A stretch of 64,000 bases of DNA from Bacillus thuringiensis (GTDB taxonomy: Bacteria; Bacillota; Bacilli; Bacillales; Bacillaceae_G), in assembly GCF_022095615.2 (NCBI RefSeq), contig NZ_CP155559.1, positions 307,501 through 371,500 on the forward strand. The letters run 5' to 3'. How positions within the stretch are numbered: the stretch's first letter is position 1; each line of letters opens with the position of its first letter. Of the stretch, positions 24,886-33,299 are shown piece by piece. The notes beneath the pieces are model-generated. The model was not told the DNA's origin and did not search any database. It saw only the letters and a list, made by a program, of their open reading frames with translations. Made by a program: the position numbers and the translations under genes.

Positions 24886-26433
24886 ATGGTAGTAGCATAC
24901 AAACATGAGCCATTTACAGATTTTTCAGTGGAGGCTAACAAATTAGCGTTTGAAGAAGGTTTAAAGAAAGTAGAATCTTATCTTGGACAAGACTATCCAT
25001 TAATTATTGGGGGAGAAAAAATCACTACAGAAGACAAAATTGTTTCTGTAAACCCTGCAAATAAAGAGGAACTTGTTGGTCGCGTTTCAAAAGCAAGCCG
25101 TGAGTTAGCTGAAAAAGCAATGCAAGTAGCGGATGAAACATTCCAAACTTGGAGAAAATCAAAGCCAGAAATGCGTGCAGACATTTTATTCCGCGCTGCA
25201 GCAATCGTTCGTCGCAGAAAGCATGAATTCTCTGCTATTCTTGTAAAAGAAGCAGGTAAACCATGGAATGAGGCAGATGCTGATACAGCGGAAGCAATCG
25301 ATTTTATGGAATATTATGGTCGTCAAATGTTAAAATTAAAAGACGGTATTCCAGTAGAAAGCCGTCCAATTGAATATAATCGTTTCTCTTACATTCCATT
25401 AGGAGTAGGTGTTATCATTTCTCCTTGGAACTTCCCATTTGCAATTATGGCAGGTATGACAACAGCTGCTTTAGTTTCTGGTAACACAGTATTACTAAAA
25501 CCAGCTAGTACAACTCCTGTAGTAGCAGCGAAATTCATGGAAGTATTAGAAGAAGCTGGCTTACCAGCTGGCGTAGTAAACTTCGTTCCAGGTAATGGTT
25601 CTGAAGTTGGTGACTACTTAGTAGATCACCCTCGTACACGTTTCGTGAGCTTCACTGGATCTCGTGATGTAGGTATCCGTATTTATGAGCGTGCAGCGAA
25701 AGTTAACCCAGGCCAAATTTGGTTAAAACGCGTTATTGCTGAAATGGGTGGTAAAGATACAATCGTTGTGGATAAAGAAGCAGATCTTGAATTAGCAGCT
25801 AAATCTATCGTTGCATCAGCATTCGGATTCTCAGGACAAAAATGTTCTGCATGTTCTCGTGCAGTAATCCATGAAGATGTATACGATTACGTATTAAATC
25901 GTGCTGTTGAATTAACGAAAGAATTAACAGTTGCTAACCCAGCTGTATTAGGTACAAACATGGGTCCTGTTAATGACCAAGCTGCATTCGATAAAGTAAT
26001 GAGCTATGTTGCAATTGGTAAAGAAGAAGGTAGAATCTTAGCAGGTGGCGAAGGAGACGATTCTAAAGGCTGGTTCATCCAACCAACAATCGTTGCTGAC
26101 GTTGCAGAAGATGCTCGCTTAATGAAAGAAGAAATCTTCGGGCCAGTAGTAGCATTCTGTAAAGCAAAAGACTTTGATCATGCACTAGCAATTGCAAATA
26201 ATACAGAATACGGTTTAACAGGTGCTGTTGTTACTAATAACCGTGATCATATTGAAAAAGCACGTGAAGAATTCCATGTGGGTAACTTATACTTTAACCG
26301 TGGATGTACGGGTGCAATCGTAGGTTACCAACCATTCGGTGGCTTTAACATGTCTGGTACAGACTCTAAAGCTGGTGGCCCTGACTACTTAGCACTTCAC
26401 ATGCAAGCAAAAACTACTTCTGAAACTTTATAA
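24886..26433 (+). CDS. rocA: RocA, 1-pyrroline-5-carboxylate dehydrogenase
   Basis: It oxidises P5C/glutamate semialdehyde to glutamate with NAD+, the last step of arginine, ornithine and proline degradation. The 515-residue aldehyde dehydrogenase has the family start [14 protein letters not shown], the general base Glu286 in AEMGGKD and the catalytic Cys320 in [13 protein letters not shown] at 24886 has AGGGGAGG upstream. It stands alone here without rocBC or putA, but is framed by a cre-like site and a strong terminator. Confidence 0.93.
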   Translation: MVVAYKHEPFTDFSVEANKLAFEEGLKKVESYLGQDYPLIIGGEKITTEDKIVSVNPANKEELVGRVSKASRELAEKAMQVADETFQTWRKSKPEMRADILFRAAAIVRRRKHEFSAILVKEAGKPWNEADADTAEAIDFMEYYGRQMLKLKDGIPVESRPIEYNRFSYIPLGVGVIISPWNFPFAIMAGMTTAALVSGNTVLLKPASTTPVVAAKFMEVLEEAGLPAGVVNFVPGNGSEVGDYLVDHPRTRFVSFTGSRDVGIRIYERAAKVNPGQIWLKRVIAEMGGKDTIVVDKEADLELAAKSIVASAFGFSGQKCSACSRAVIHEDVYDYVLNRAVELTKELTVANPAVLGTNMGPVNDQAAFDKVMSYVAIGKEEGRILAGGEGDDSKGWFIQPTIVADVAEDARLMKEEIFGPVVAFCKAKDFDHALAIANNTEYGLTGAVVTNNRDHIEKAREEFHVGNLYFNRGCTGAIVGYQPFGGFNMSGTDSKAGGPDYLALHMQAKTTSETL

Positions 26434-26444
26434 GAAATAGTAGA

Positions 26445-26488
26445 AGAGATCTTCGCAGTCTGCGAAGATCTCTTTTTTTTTTTTTTTT
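26445..26488 (+). terminator. Terminator after rocA with a 16-T tract
   Basis: AGAGATCTTCGCA / TGCGAAGATCTCT perfect 13-bp stem with a three-base loop, followed by an uninterrupted run of 16 Ts (26473-26488). The homopolymer is long enough to be length-variable between strains. Confidence 0.93.
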
Positions 26489-26625
26489 GAAAAAATTTCT
26501 ATATTTGGATCAAGATAGATATGAGTAGAAAAACTAATAAAGTAATAAGGTTTACTTCAGCAAATAAGATATATTATATTTGTTGAATAGATTCTCTTTA
26601 AGGACAAGAAAAGTAGGTGAACAAA

Positions 26626-26775
26626 GTGGGAAAATATCAATTGGATTACAAGAGTCAGGTAGCTGTGGCAAAGTTTCATGAAAAACAGACGCCTGCCAAA
26701 TTTGATAAAAAGCAGCAAATTGAAAATTTGCGTGCGGAGTATTTGAAAAAGAAGCAAAAACAAACAGATAAATAA
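26626..26775 (+). CDS. Small hypothetical protein (49 residues)
   Basis: A 49-codon frame starting with GTG (MGKYQLDYKSQVAVAKFHEK), ending KKKQKQTDK. AGGTGA lies seven bases before the start. The product is very basic and hydrophilic with a predicted helix (KKQQIENLRAEYLKKKQKQ) and no membrane segment. I do not recognise it, but coding looks real: a good ribosome site, no rare codons, and a clean end before a long palindrome. An opposite-strand frame over the same DNA has no ribosome site. Confidence 0.6.
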   Translation: MGKYQLDYKSQVAVAKFHEKQTPAKFDKKQQIENLRAEYLKKKQKQTDK

Positions 26776-26800
26776 TATGTTACGTTTTTGATAGGAGAAA

Positions 26801-26844
26801 CTAGTTCTAAGTACCATATATTACTATTTGGTACTTAGAACTAG
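26801..26844. repeat. 16-bp perfect inverted repeat
   Basis: CTAGTTCTAAGTACCA (26801-26816) and TGGTACTTAGAACTAG (26829-26844) are exact reverse complements around a 12-base loop. No T-run follows on either strand. It sits 25 bases after the 49-residue gene and could stabilise its mRNA 3' end or be a small repeat. Confidence 0.75.
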
Positions 26845-26948
26845 CTAAACCCTATTAATATCGGGATAAACATGTAAATAGAAACAAAACAACGAGAAAA
26901 ATTGACTTATTAGTCATATTTTTTAGTATTCATTTTAAGAATTTCCTG

Positions 26949-27029
26949 TATAATACAATTTGAAAGAAAATCTATGGTTTGACAAGAAACACTCTTTTCG
27001 GTTTTGCTCACTGAAGGGAGTGTTTTTTT
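26949..27029 (+). ncRNA. Possible short transcript: promoter-like element and terminator
   Basis: TATAAT at 26949-26954 is followed, 32 bases later, by a hairpin AAACACTC / GAGTGTTT (26987-27025) ending in seven Ts (27023-27029). A start near 26961 would give a transcript of about 65-70 bases with no ORF. No good -35 is visible. The hairpin overlaps the last codons of the convergent hydrolase gene and may simply be its terminator. Confidence 0.25.
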
Positions 27030-27571
27030 ATAGCTAAAAACTCCTCTGTACTCATTACATTTGCATATACGCCATTTAAACTAGCTAAAATTGTGTTATG
27101 AATATAAACGGCTGGTATCGTAGCATTCTTAAAAGAAAGATCTTTTGTCGCACAAGCATCATGTATAACGGTACATGGAAAGCCAAAATCAAAAGCGGCC
27201 CTTACGGTAGCATCAATACACATGTGAGTCATCATCCCGCATATGACGACGTGCTCAATGTCTAAACGTTGCAATTGTTCTAGAAGATCGGTTTCGCGGA
27301 AACTATTTGGGTAATGTTTGAGTATAACGGTTTCTTCTCTAAGTGGACGTACGCTTTCATGAATATGCACACCTTCTGTATTGGGCAGGAAAAAAGTAGC
27401 ATCATCTTTTATTGCAACATGTTGGATATGAAAAATAGATTCGTTTTTCTTTCTAAAGAGTTGTAGTAGCTGACTAGCATATGCGCTTGCTTCTACTGGA
27501 TTCCGCAATTCCATCTTTCCGTGTGGAAAATAATCATTTTGAATATCAACGAGTAAAAGAGCTGTTTTCAT
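27008..27571 (-). CDS. Isochorismatase-like cysteine hydrolase
   Basis: A 187-residue member of the cysteine hydrolase / isochorismatase superfamily. The triad Asp9 (LLVDIQNDY), Lys85 (VILKHYPNSF) and Cys118 (GMMTHMCIDA) is complete, which fits amidase or nicotinamidase-like chemistry; the substrate is unknown. I chose ATG at 27571, with GGAGGAAG about ten bases upstream, because a TTG six codons earlier falls within that ribosome site. The gene stands alone on the minus strand. Confidence 0.88.
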   Translation of the reverse strand: MKTALLLVDIQNDYFPHGKMELRNPVEASAYASQLLQLFRKKNESIFHIQHVAIKDDATFFLPNTEGVHIHESVRPLREETVILKHYPNSFRETDLLEQLQRLDIEHVVICGMMTHMCIDATVRAAFDFGFPCTVIHDACATKDLSFKNATIPAVYIHNTILASLNGVYANVMSTEEFLAIKKHSLQ

Positions 27572-27810
27572 ATATTTATCTTCCTCCAAGTTTCATATTC
27601 AAATAAGGGTATTCAATTAGTAGAGAAGATTATCCTTTTTAAAAATATGCAGGAGGAGAATTTTACATAACTTTAAAGGTTACTATTTTATTATGAAATT
27701 CCATCTGAAAATTTTAATAAAGAAATAATTTATATTTTTCTAAAAAATGTATTGACTCTTATTATTCTGAGTTCTATAATGAGAATTAATTAAACGACAA
27801 TTAAATCGAT

Positions 27811-27925
27811 TCATTCTTATCCAGAGAGGTGGAGGGACTGGCCCTACGATACCTCAGCAACGGGTTTTTTAATACCGTGCTAACTCCAGCAAGCATATAA
27901 AAGGCTTGGAAGATGAGAAGATGTG
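27811..27925 (+). promoter_or_regulatory. SAM-I (S-box) riboswitch upstream of metNPQ
   Basis: The S-box core reads AGAGAGGTGGAGGGACTGGC near 27823, then CAGCAACGGG, the CGTGCTAACTCCAGCAAGC block and the closing GGCTTGGAAGATGAGAAG. P1 pairs ATTCTTATC (27813-27821) with GATGAGAAG (27912-27920). The 3' strand AGATGAGAAG can instead pair with CTTCTTATCT (27950-27959) in the terminator stem, giving the usual SAM-dependent off switch. Confidence 0.95.
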
Positions 27926-27938
27926 ACCGAGTACATAC

Positions 27939-27989
27939 AAGTGCTCTCCTTCTTATCTTTATGTTTGATAAGAGGGAGAGCACTTTTTA
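27939..27989 (+). terminator. SAM riboswitch terminator
   Basis: AAGTGCTCTCCTTCTTATC pairs with GATAAGAGGGAGAGCACTT, nearly perfect over 19 bp, followed by a T-tract. It forms when SAM stabilises the aptamer. Confidence 0.92.
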
Positions 27990-28042
27990 TTTTACCTCGA
28001 AAGCTCTACTTCAAGTTTTTACAGCATATAGGAGGGAAGAAA

Positions 28043-29062
28043 ATGATTTCTTTTAAGAACGTAAGTAAAGTATATGAATCAGGTGGGCAATCTGTTCATG
28101 CGGTGGAGGATGTAACATTATCAGTTGAGAAGGGTGAGATATTCGGCATTATCGGTTTTAGTGGCGCTGGAAAGAGTACGTTATTACGCCTAGTAAATAT
28201 GTTAGAGAGACCAACGGCAGGAACGATTTCAATAGATGATAAAGATATTACATCACTATCGACGAAAGAATTACGGAAGCTAAGACAAAGAATCGGGATG
28301 ATTTTTCAAAGTTTTAATTTATTTAATTCAAGAACAGTGTTTGGGAATATTGCTTATCCATTAAGGTTAGCGAAAGTACCAAAGAATGAGATAAAAGAAA
28401 GAGTAAATGAACTGCTAAAGTTTGTAGGATTAGAAGATAAAGCAAACTATTATCCAGAGCAACTATCAGGCGGACAAAAGCAGCGTGTTGGTATTGCAAG
28501 AGCACTTGCAACATCGCCAGACATTCTTATATGTGATGAGGCAACATCAGCTTTAGATCCAGAAACAACGACAGAAATTTTGAACTTATTAAAGAAAGTA
28601 AATCGAGAATACAATGTAACGATTCTTCTTATTACACATGAAATGCATGTTGTGAAAGAAATATGTCACCGTGTAGCTGTAATGGAGAAGGGAAAAGTTA
28701 TTGAAGAAGGAAAACTGTTTGACGTTTTCACACAACCGAAAACAAAGACGACTCAAAACTTTGTACGTTCTATTATTAATGATCATTTACCGGAAAGTGT
28801 TCTAGGTAAAATTCAAAATGGTGGACAGATTTATCGCTTAACATTTACTGGTGAAGAGACAGGGCAGCCAGTACTATCATATATTGCGAAAAATTATAAC
28901 GTCGATGTAAACGTACTGTATGGAAATATTATTGAACTCCAAAATGTGCTATTTGGAAATCTTCTTGTAGAATTGCAAGGTGAGCAGAAGGAAATTCAAA
29001 AAGCATTACAACATCTAAGACTGCAAGTGCAGCTGAAGGAGGTAGAAGCTCATGCGAGTTGA
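28043..29062 (+). CDS. metN: MetN, methionine ABC importer ATPase
   Basis: ATP-binding subunit of the D/L-methionine importer. The 339-residue protein has Walker A GFSGAGKST (38-46), the signature LSGGQ (141-145), Walker B ILICDEATSALD and the C-terminal NIL/ACT domain (about 265-339) that senses methionine. I chose ATG at 28043 with GGAGGG upstream; a longer in-frame reading would translate the riboswitch terminator. Controlled by the SAM riboswitch just upstream and overlapping metP by 11 bases. Confidence 0.95.
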   Translation: MISFKNVSKVYESGGQSVHAVEDVTLSVEKGEIFGIIGFSGAGKSTLLRLVNMLERPTAGTISIDDKDITSLSTKELRKLRQRIGMIFQSFNLFNSRTVFGNIAYPLRLAKVPKNEIKERVNELLKFVGLEDKANYYPEQLSGGQKQRVGIARALATSPDILICDEATSALDPETTTEILNLLKKVNREYNVTILLITHEMHVVKEICHRVAVMEKGKVIEEGKLFDVFTQPKTKTTQNFVRSIINDHLPESVLGKIQNGGQIYRLTFTGEETGQPVLSYIAKNYNVDVNVLYGNIIELQNVLFGNLLVELQGEQKEIQKALQHLRLQVQLKEVEAHAS

Positions 29063-29717
29063 TTGGAGTATATTTTGGCCTCGCATAGTAGATGCGACGG
29101 GGGATACCCTCTTAATGGTAATCGTAACCCTTATATTTGCTACAATTCTTGGTATACCTCTAGGTTTACTTTTATATGTAACAAGGAAAGGGAACTTTTT
29201 AGAAAATAAATGGGTCTTTTCTATTCTTAATATCATTATTAATACAATTCGTCCGGTTCCATTCATCATCTTCTTAGTAGCTTTAAGTCCACTAACAAGA
29301 AGTGTTATCGGAACGACGATTGGAACAGCAGCAGCAATCTTTCCAATGACGTTAGTTGCATCAATCGGTATTGCTAGAATGGTTGAAACAAATCTTGTTT
29401 CAGTTCCAAAGGGAGTCATTGAAGCAGCGCAAGCAATGGGTGCTTCACCATTTAGAATTGTTTTTGAAATTCTTGTGCCAGAAGCATTAGCGCCATTGAT
29501 TTTAGGTGTTACGTTTATGACAGTTGGTCTAATTGAATTTTCAGCAGTTGCTGGGCTTGTCGGTGGCGGTGGTCTTGGTGACTTAGCAATGACATATGGT
29601 TATCAACGTTTTGATACATCAGTTATGTTCGTAACGGTCGTTTTACTTATTATTCTCGTACAGGTAGCTCAAAACTTAGGAAACTACTTTGCGAAAGTCT
29701 TTTTACGCAGATCATAA
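29052..29717 (+). CDS. metP: MetP/MetI, methionine ABC importer permease
   Basis: A 221-residue membrane permease with about five to six membrane segments. The EAA loop that contacts MetN is visible as EAAQAMGASPFRIVFEILVPEA starting at residue 124. It overlaps metN by 11 bases and is followed 21 bases later by metQ. The symbol is metP in B. subtilis, metI in E. coli. Confidence 0.94.
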   Translation: MRVDWSIFWPRIVDATGDTLLMVIVTLIFATILGIPLGLLLYVTRKGNFLENKWVFSILNIIINTIRPVPFIIFLVALSPLTRSVIGTTIGTAAAIFPMTLVASIGIARMVETNLVSVPKGVIEAAQAMGASPFRIVFEILVPEALAPLILGVTFMTVGLIEFSAVAGLVGGGGLGDLAMTYGYQRFDTSVMFVTVVLLIILVQVAQNLGNYFAKVFLRRS

Positions 29718-29738
29718 AAAGGAAGAGGGGAAAAGAAA

Positions 29739-30593
29739 ATGAAGAAAATTTTAGCATTTGCATTATCAGCAATTGTAGGGGTTTCAGCATTAAGCGGCTG
29801 CTCAAGTGGAGACACGGGGGCAGGAGCGAAAGAAAAAGTAGTTCGCGTCGGTGTAACTGGAACGGATGGAGACGCTTGGGAAATTTTAAAGAAAAAAGCT
29901 GAAAAAGAAGGAATTAAAATTAAACTGGTTGAGTTCTCTGATTACACAACGCCAAATAAAGCGTTAGCTGATGGAGATATTGAACTAAACTCATTCCAGC
30001 ACGTTGCTTTCTTAGAGCAATTTAAAAAAGAGCATAAGTTAGATATTACAGCTGTTGGTACAACGCAAATTGCACCAATGGGCTTATACTCTGAAAAATA
30101 TAAGAAGGCAAATGAAATTCCAGATGGTTCAGAAATTGCGATTCCAAATGATCCAACGAACCAAGCTCGTGCATTAAAACTTCTTGATGCAGCTGGATTA
30201 TTAAAGCTTAAGAAAGACTTTGGCTTATTCGGAGATCCAAGCGGCATTGCTGAAAATCCGAAGAAATTAAAAATCACACCGGTTATCGCACAGCAAACAC
30301 CTCGTGTATTAAAAGACGTTGCAGCTTCAGTTATTAATAACGGTGTTGCTGGTCAAGCTGGATTAGATCCAGCGAAGGATCCAATTTTCTTAGAAGATCC
30401 AAAGAATGAAAATGCGAAGCCATATATTAATATTTTCGCAGCTCGTACAAAAGATAAAGATGATCCAACACTGAAAAAAGTAATTGAACTATATCATTCA
30501 AAAGAAGTAACAGATGCAATTAAGAAAGAAACAAATGATGGTTCCATTTCAGTAGATCTTTCACTTGAAGAGCTTGAAAAAATTGTGAAATAA
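29739..30593 (+). CDS. metQ: MetQ, methionine-binding lipoprotein
   Basis: The 284-residue extracellular binding protein of the importer. The signal peptide MKKILAFALSAIVGVSALSGC ends in the lipobox LSGC (Cys21), then a NlpA/MetQ domain with VGVTGTDGDAWEILKKKAEKEG, ELNSFQH and the ligand-loop segments IPNDPTNQARAL and NNGVAGQAGLDP. It is the third gene of the metNPQ operon, all under the SAM switch. Confidence 0.95.
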   Translation: MKKILAFALSAIVGVSALSGCSSGDTGAGAKEKVVRVGVTGTDGDAWEILKKKAEKEGIKIKLVEFSDYTTPNKALADGDIELNSFQHVAFLEQFKKEHKLDITAVGTTQIAPMGLYSEKYKKANEIPDGSEIAIPNDPTNQARALKLLDAAGLLKLKKDFGLFGDPSGIAENPKKLKITPVIAQQTPRVLKDVAASVINNGVAGQAGLDPAKDPIFLEDPKNENAKPYINIFAARTKDKDDPTLKKVIELYHSKEVTDAIKKETNDGSISVDLSLEELEKIVK

Positions 30594-30654
30594 TTATCGG
30601 GTTTAACGATTAACAGTAGGAACCCCTCCGCTGTTAGTTCGTTCAACATATAAT

Positions 30655-30728
30655 CTACTTAACAAACAAAACCCTAATTCTGTACCTTCCAATTCTGTAT
30701 AACGTAGAATCCAATGTTTGTTAAGTAG
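30655..30728 (+). repeat. Inverted repeat between metQ and its terminator
   Basis: Arms CTACTTAACAAAC (30655-30667) and GTTTGTTAAGTAG (30716-30728) are perfect 13-bp complements, enclosing 48 bases with two AATTCTGTA copies. A smaller TAACAG/CTGTTA hairpin lies at 30611-30636. The block has no ORF and may be a short repeat inserted before the terminator. Confidence 0.65.
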
Positions 30729-30735
30729 AGTGATG

Positions 30736-30762
30736 GACCAGGAGTTTTCCTGGTCTTTTTTT
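30736..30762 (+). terminator. Terminator of metNPQ
   Basis: GACCAGGA-GTTT-TCCTGGTC followed by seven Ts. It also lies just past the 3' end of the convergent 63-residue gene. Confidence 0.93.
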
Positions 30763-30766
30763 GTAG

Positions 30767-30958
30767 TTATTCAATTATAATACTTTTTAAATTATCTTCA
30801 GGATGCTCTTGCTCTTTCGGATAAGCAGCTAGCTCCTCTTGCAAAATATTTAGTATTTGCTTAGCTGATTGTTGGATTGGGGGAGGTAACTCTTCTAATA
30901 TATGCATCCCGACTTTTATTTTTGTACGAATTACCCTGCGTAGTAATTCCTCATGCAT
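30767..30958 (-). CDS. Small hypothetical protein in the arsA operon
   Basis: A 63-residue soluble protein, MHEELLRRVIRTKIKVGMHI..., predicted mostly helical and acidic at the C terminus. I do not recognise a family. Its ribosome site GGAGGTG lies inside the end of the ArsA-type gene and the two frames overlap by eight bases, so it is translationally coupled. That tight coupling suggests a partner or adaptor of the ATPase. Confidence 0.75.
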   Translation of the reverse strand: MHEELLRRVIRTKIKVGMHILEELPPPIQQSAKQILNILQEELAAYPKEQEHPEDNLKSIIIE

Positions 30959-32132
30959 GTACTACACCTCCAAACCGAATATTTAGTACATCTTCTTCAA
31001 ATTTTGCTCCTTGAATAGAAAGGTGTGTTAATGTTTTTGGTAACGTGATATTCCGTTTAACAGAACCCGCTCGAATAATAAGTTCATCACCTTTTTGATT
31101 TAAGGAAAGTTCACTTTTGTTTGAGAAGGGAATGGACAGAACGAAAATATACTCATCGCCATCCTTTTTTACATATTGAGTGCGCCCATTAAATTTCACT
31201 TCTGTAGGGGAATGGTCAGTTTTAAATAAAGAATCTCCTACACGTTCTAACATAGTTAGACCGACAACTTCTTGTTCAAACATTGGAGCTTCGTAAATAG
31301 GAAGGGGGTGAAAACTATCTTGAATTAATGTTTTATATTTCTTTTGCGTATCTTTCCATGCTTGAAAATAAGGATCGGTGACAGTGTTAGGGATGACGCG
31401 ATTAATCATAATGGCATCTACGTTATAATCGTACAAATTTAAATACGTAAAGCTGCGCTGTGCTTCTTTAATGACCATTTTTTCAGGATTTACAACGATG
31501 CGGATACTTGTTACTTCCCGGTTTGATAAAATATCTCTCATTTCTCCGAGCTGTTCAAGTGTATTTGTTAATTCGTCCATAATATCGTCGGTTGGAAGAG
31601 GGACACCAAGGAGTGGTTGAGCTACAGGACGAACGACTTTTAAAACTTTTCTTTTAATAGGAAATAATTTTTCCATCCACCAGCCGAGCATGTCTGGAAA
31701 ACTTAGCATTGCTAATGTTTCTCCTGTTGGAGCGCAATCAATGATGATAACATCATATGTGTTTTGTTTATAATAATCGAGTACGCGCAGTAAGCTAATT
31801 AAATCTTCCATACCAGGAAACATCGTTAATTCTTCTGTTGTAATATCATCAGCTGCTTTGGAAGTGAATAGCAAGGTAATATACTTCTGTAACTTTCCCC
31901 ATCCTTTTTCCATTTCATAAATTGTATTAATTTCTTGTGCCCATAAATTTTCACGGATTTCTAATGGCTCAGAAGATAGCTTTATACCAAATGAATCTCC
32001 TAAACTATGAGCAGGATCTGTACTCATTACTAAAGTTTTTAATCCTTGTTTTGCGCTTTGAAGTGCTGTTGCTGCTGAAATGCTAGTTTTCCCTACGCCG
32101 CCTTTACCTGTATACAAAATAATTCTCATCAT
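30951..32132 (-). CDS. ArsA/Get3-type ATPase with C-terminal Hsp20-like domain
   Basis: A 393-residue P-loop ATPase of the ArsA/Get3 branch of the SIMIBI class. The deviant Walker A GKGGVGKTS is at about 9-17, switch I-like STDPAHSLGD at about 40-49, and IDCAPTGETL in the middle. The C-terminal 80-90 residues (FVLSIPFSNKSELSLNQKGDELIIRAG) match the ArsA_HSP20-like domain. It is a single-copy ArsA half; no arsB, arsR or arsC is near, so arsenite efflux is not indicated and a Get3-like targeting or redox role is as likely. The start is ATG ATG with GGGGAT upstream. Coupled to a 63-residue protein downstream. Confidence 0.88.
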   Translation of the reverse strand: MMRIILYTGKGGVGKTSISAATALQSAKQGLKTLVMSTDPAHSLGDSFGIKLSSEPLEIRENLWAQEINTIYEMEKGWGKLQKYITLLFTSKAADDITTEELTMFPGMEDLISLLRVLDYYKQNTYDVIIIDCAPTGETLAMLSFPDMLGWWMEKLFPIKRKVLKVVRPVAQPLLGVPLPTDDIMDELTNTLEQLGEMRDILSNREVTSIRIVVNPEKMVIKEAQRSFTYLNLYDYNVDAIMINRVIPNTVTDPYFQAWKDTQKKYKTLIQDSFHPLPIYEAPMFEQEVVGLTMLERVGDSLFKTDHSPTEVKFNGRTQYVKKDGDEYIFVLSIPFSNKSELSLNQKGDELIIRAGSVKRNITLPKTLTHLSIQGAKFEEDVLNIRFGGVVHA

Positions 32133-32154
32133 TCTATCCCCTTTGTTTCGAGTA

Positions 32155-32167
32155 TCGAATATTACGA
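32155..32167. promoter_or_regulatory. Candidate MarR operator in the arsA promoter
   Basis: TCGAATATTACGA is an interrupted palindrome around AATATT (CGnAATATTnCG core, 32156-32166). A TTTCGAG motif lies next to it at 32146-32152. The same core and the same TTTCGAG motif recur in front of the adjacent marR gene. Confidence 0.5.
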
Positions 32168-32207
32168 GTTCCGAAATAAAATATTGAATAAAAACCCAAC
32201 TAGGGTT

Positions 32208-32690
32208 TTATTCAATCGGAATGTTTTTCATTTTAGGTGTAGAAACCTTTTCTTCTGTTTTTTGCTGTGACGTAGCGATGTGATTCATGATTTTTTGGAA
32301 GATTTGTAGTAAGAATGCTTTTTCTTCTTCTGATAATGCTTCTGTCACTAGGTTAAAGTAATGGGCTGCATTTTGTTTTACTTCGTGGACGAGCATTACG
32401 CCGTTTTCTGTTAAACGAATTAATACAATGCGCCGGTCGTTTTCATCACGGTACCTTTCAATATATCCCTTTTTTACAAGGCGATTTACAACACCTGTCG
32501 TTGTACTCATCGGTATATCAAGAAGGTCAGCAATTTTTGTCATTGTAATATCTGTATTTCGCTCCATCCAAAGTAAACAAAATACTTCTGTTTTAGAAAG
32601 TGTTAAATCTAGGCTTACCCATTCTTCAGGATAAAAAAATTTCTTGGCGTTATCTAGCAGTAAGTCTAAAAAATGTTCATATTGCAACAA
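32208..32690 (-). CDS. MarR family transcriptional regulator
   Basis: A 160-residue winged-helix protein. The recognition region MTKIADLLDIPMSTTTGVVNRLVKKGYIERYRDENDRRIVLIRLTENG (about 50-100) is a textbook MarR wHTH with the DxRxxxLxLT wing. It starts with TTG, with GGGAG nine bases upstream; no in-frame ATG is nearby. It lies upstream of the ArsA-type gene on the same strand, and both promoters share a palindrome, so it probably represses both. The ligand is unknown. Confidence 0.88.
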   Translation of the reverse strand: MLQYEHFLDLLLDNAKKFFYPEEWVSLDLTLSKTEVFCLLWMERNTDITMTKIADLLDIPMSTTTGVVNRLVKKGYIERYRDENDRRIVLIRLTENGVMLVHEVKQNAAHYFNLVTEALSEEEKAFLLQIFQKIMNHIATSQQKTEEKVSTPKMKNIPIE

Positions 32691-32717
32691 TTATTTCCAC
32701 TCCCGTATATTTCGAGA

Positions 32718-32731
32718 TTCGTAATATTTGT
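32718..32731. promoter_or_regulatory. Candidate MarR autoregulatory operator
   Basis: TTCGTAATATTTGT carries the CGTAATATTTG core, one mismatch from the palindrome CGnAATATTnCG seen upstream of the ArsA gene. TTTCGAG precedes it at 32710-32716. It lies 28 bases before the marR start. Confidence 0.45.
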
Positions 32732-32921
32732 TTTTATTTTATGCGGAATTGAAATAAATGTCAATGTGTTTAACTGTTTTTTCAGACTAGACAGAAAACT
32801 GTCTTTAAAATAGTATTCTTTTATGGTAGATTTATAAATATAAAACTAGAATTTACATAAAAATCCATCATGGTAAATATACTTATCTATAATGGATGTA
32901 CAGCTAACGAGGGGGAGAACG

Positions 32922-33158
32922 ATGAGAAGACGTAATACGCAAGCGTTCACGTTTTTAGCATGGACTTCATTTGTTTGCGCGCTTTCAGGTATGCTAATTG
33001 GAATTTATACGTTAGATGAAACGCTTAGTGTGAAAGGATATTATTTAATTGGAACATTATTTTTAACGATGTCTTGTTTTGTATTACAAAAAACAATTCG
33101 TGATAATGAAGAAGATAACGAGAGATTTCCGAAAAATGAACCGTTAGATAAAGACTAA
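32922..33158 (+). CDS. YiaA/YiaB two-helix membrane protein
   Basis: A 78-residue protein with two membrane helices (about 10-29 and 36-57) typical of the YiaAB family, flanked by a basic N terminus (MRRRNTQAF) and an acidic C-terminal tail (RDNEEDNERFPKNEPLDKD). I chose ATG at 32922 because GGGGGAG lies just upstream; an upstream ATG at 32892 has no such site. Function unknown. Monocistronic with a terminator. Confidence 0.8.
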   Translation: MRRRNTQAFTFLAWTSFVCALSGMLIGIYTLDETLSVKGYYLIGTLFLTMSCFVLQKTIRDNEEDNERFPKNEPLDKD

Positions 33159-33163
33159 ATTGT

Positions 33164-33193
33164 AAAGAAAGGCATTTGCCTTTCTTTTTTTAT
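33164..33193 (+). terminator. Terminator after the YiaA-like gene
   Basis: AAAGAAAGGC / GCCTTTCTTT stem with a four-base loop followed by Ts. Confidence 0.85.
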
Positions 33194-33299
33194 GTAAAAA
33201 TGCTGTAAGTGCCATGTGTTGACTTGCTTGAAGTACTGAAAATTTGGTATCATCAATAGTATTGTAGATTGAACGATATATTATGGAGGTGGCCTAGCC

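Noticed and set aside
26557..26817. Minus-strand 86-codon frame
   Set aside because: No ribosome site, and it is opposite a plus-strand frame with one.
27923..28042. Longer N terminus of MetN
   Set aside because: It would translate the SAM riboswitch terminator; the ATG at 28043 has a proper ribosome site and fits the family start.
30951..32132. Arsenic resistance operon
   Set aside because: Only an ArsA-type ATPase is present; no arsB, arsC, arsD or ArsR-type gene is nearby, and the domain order differs from arsenite-pump ArsA.
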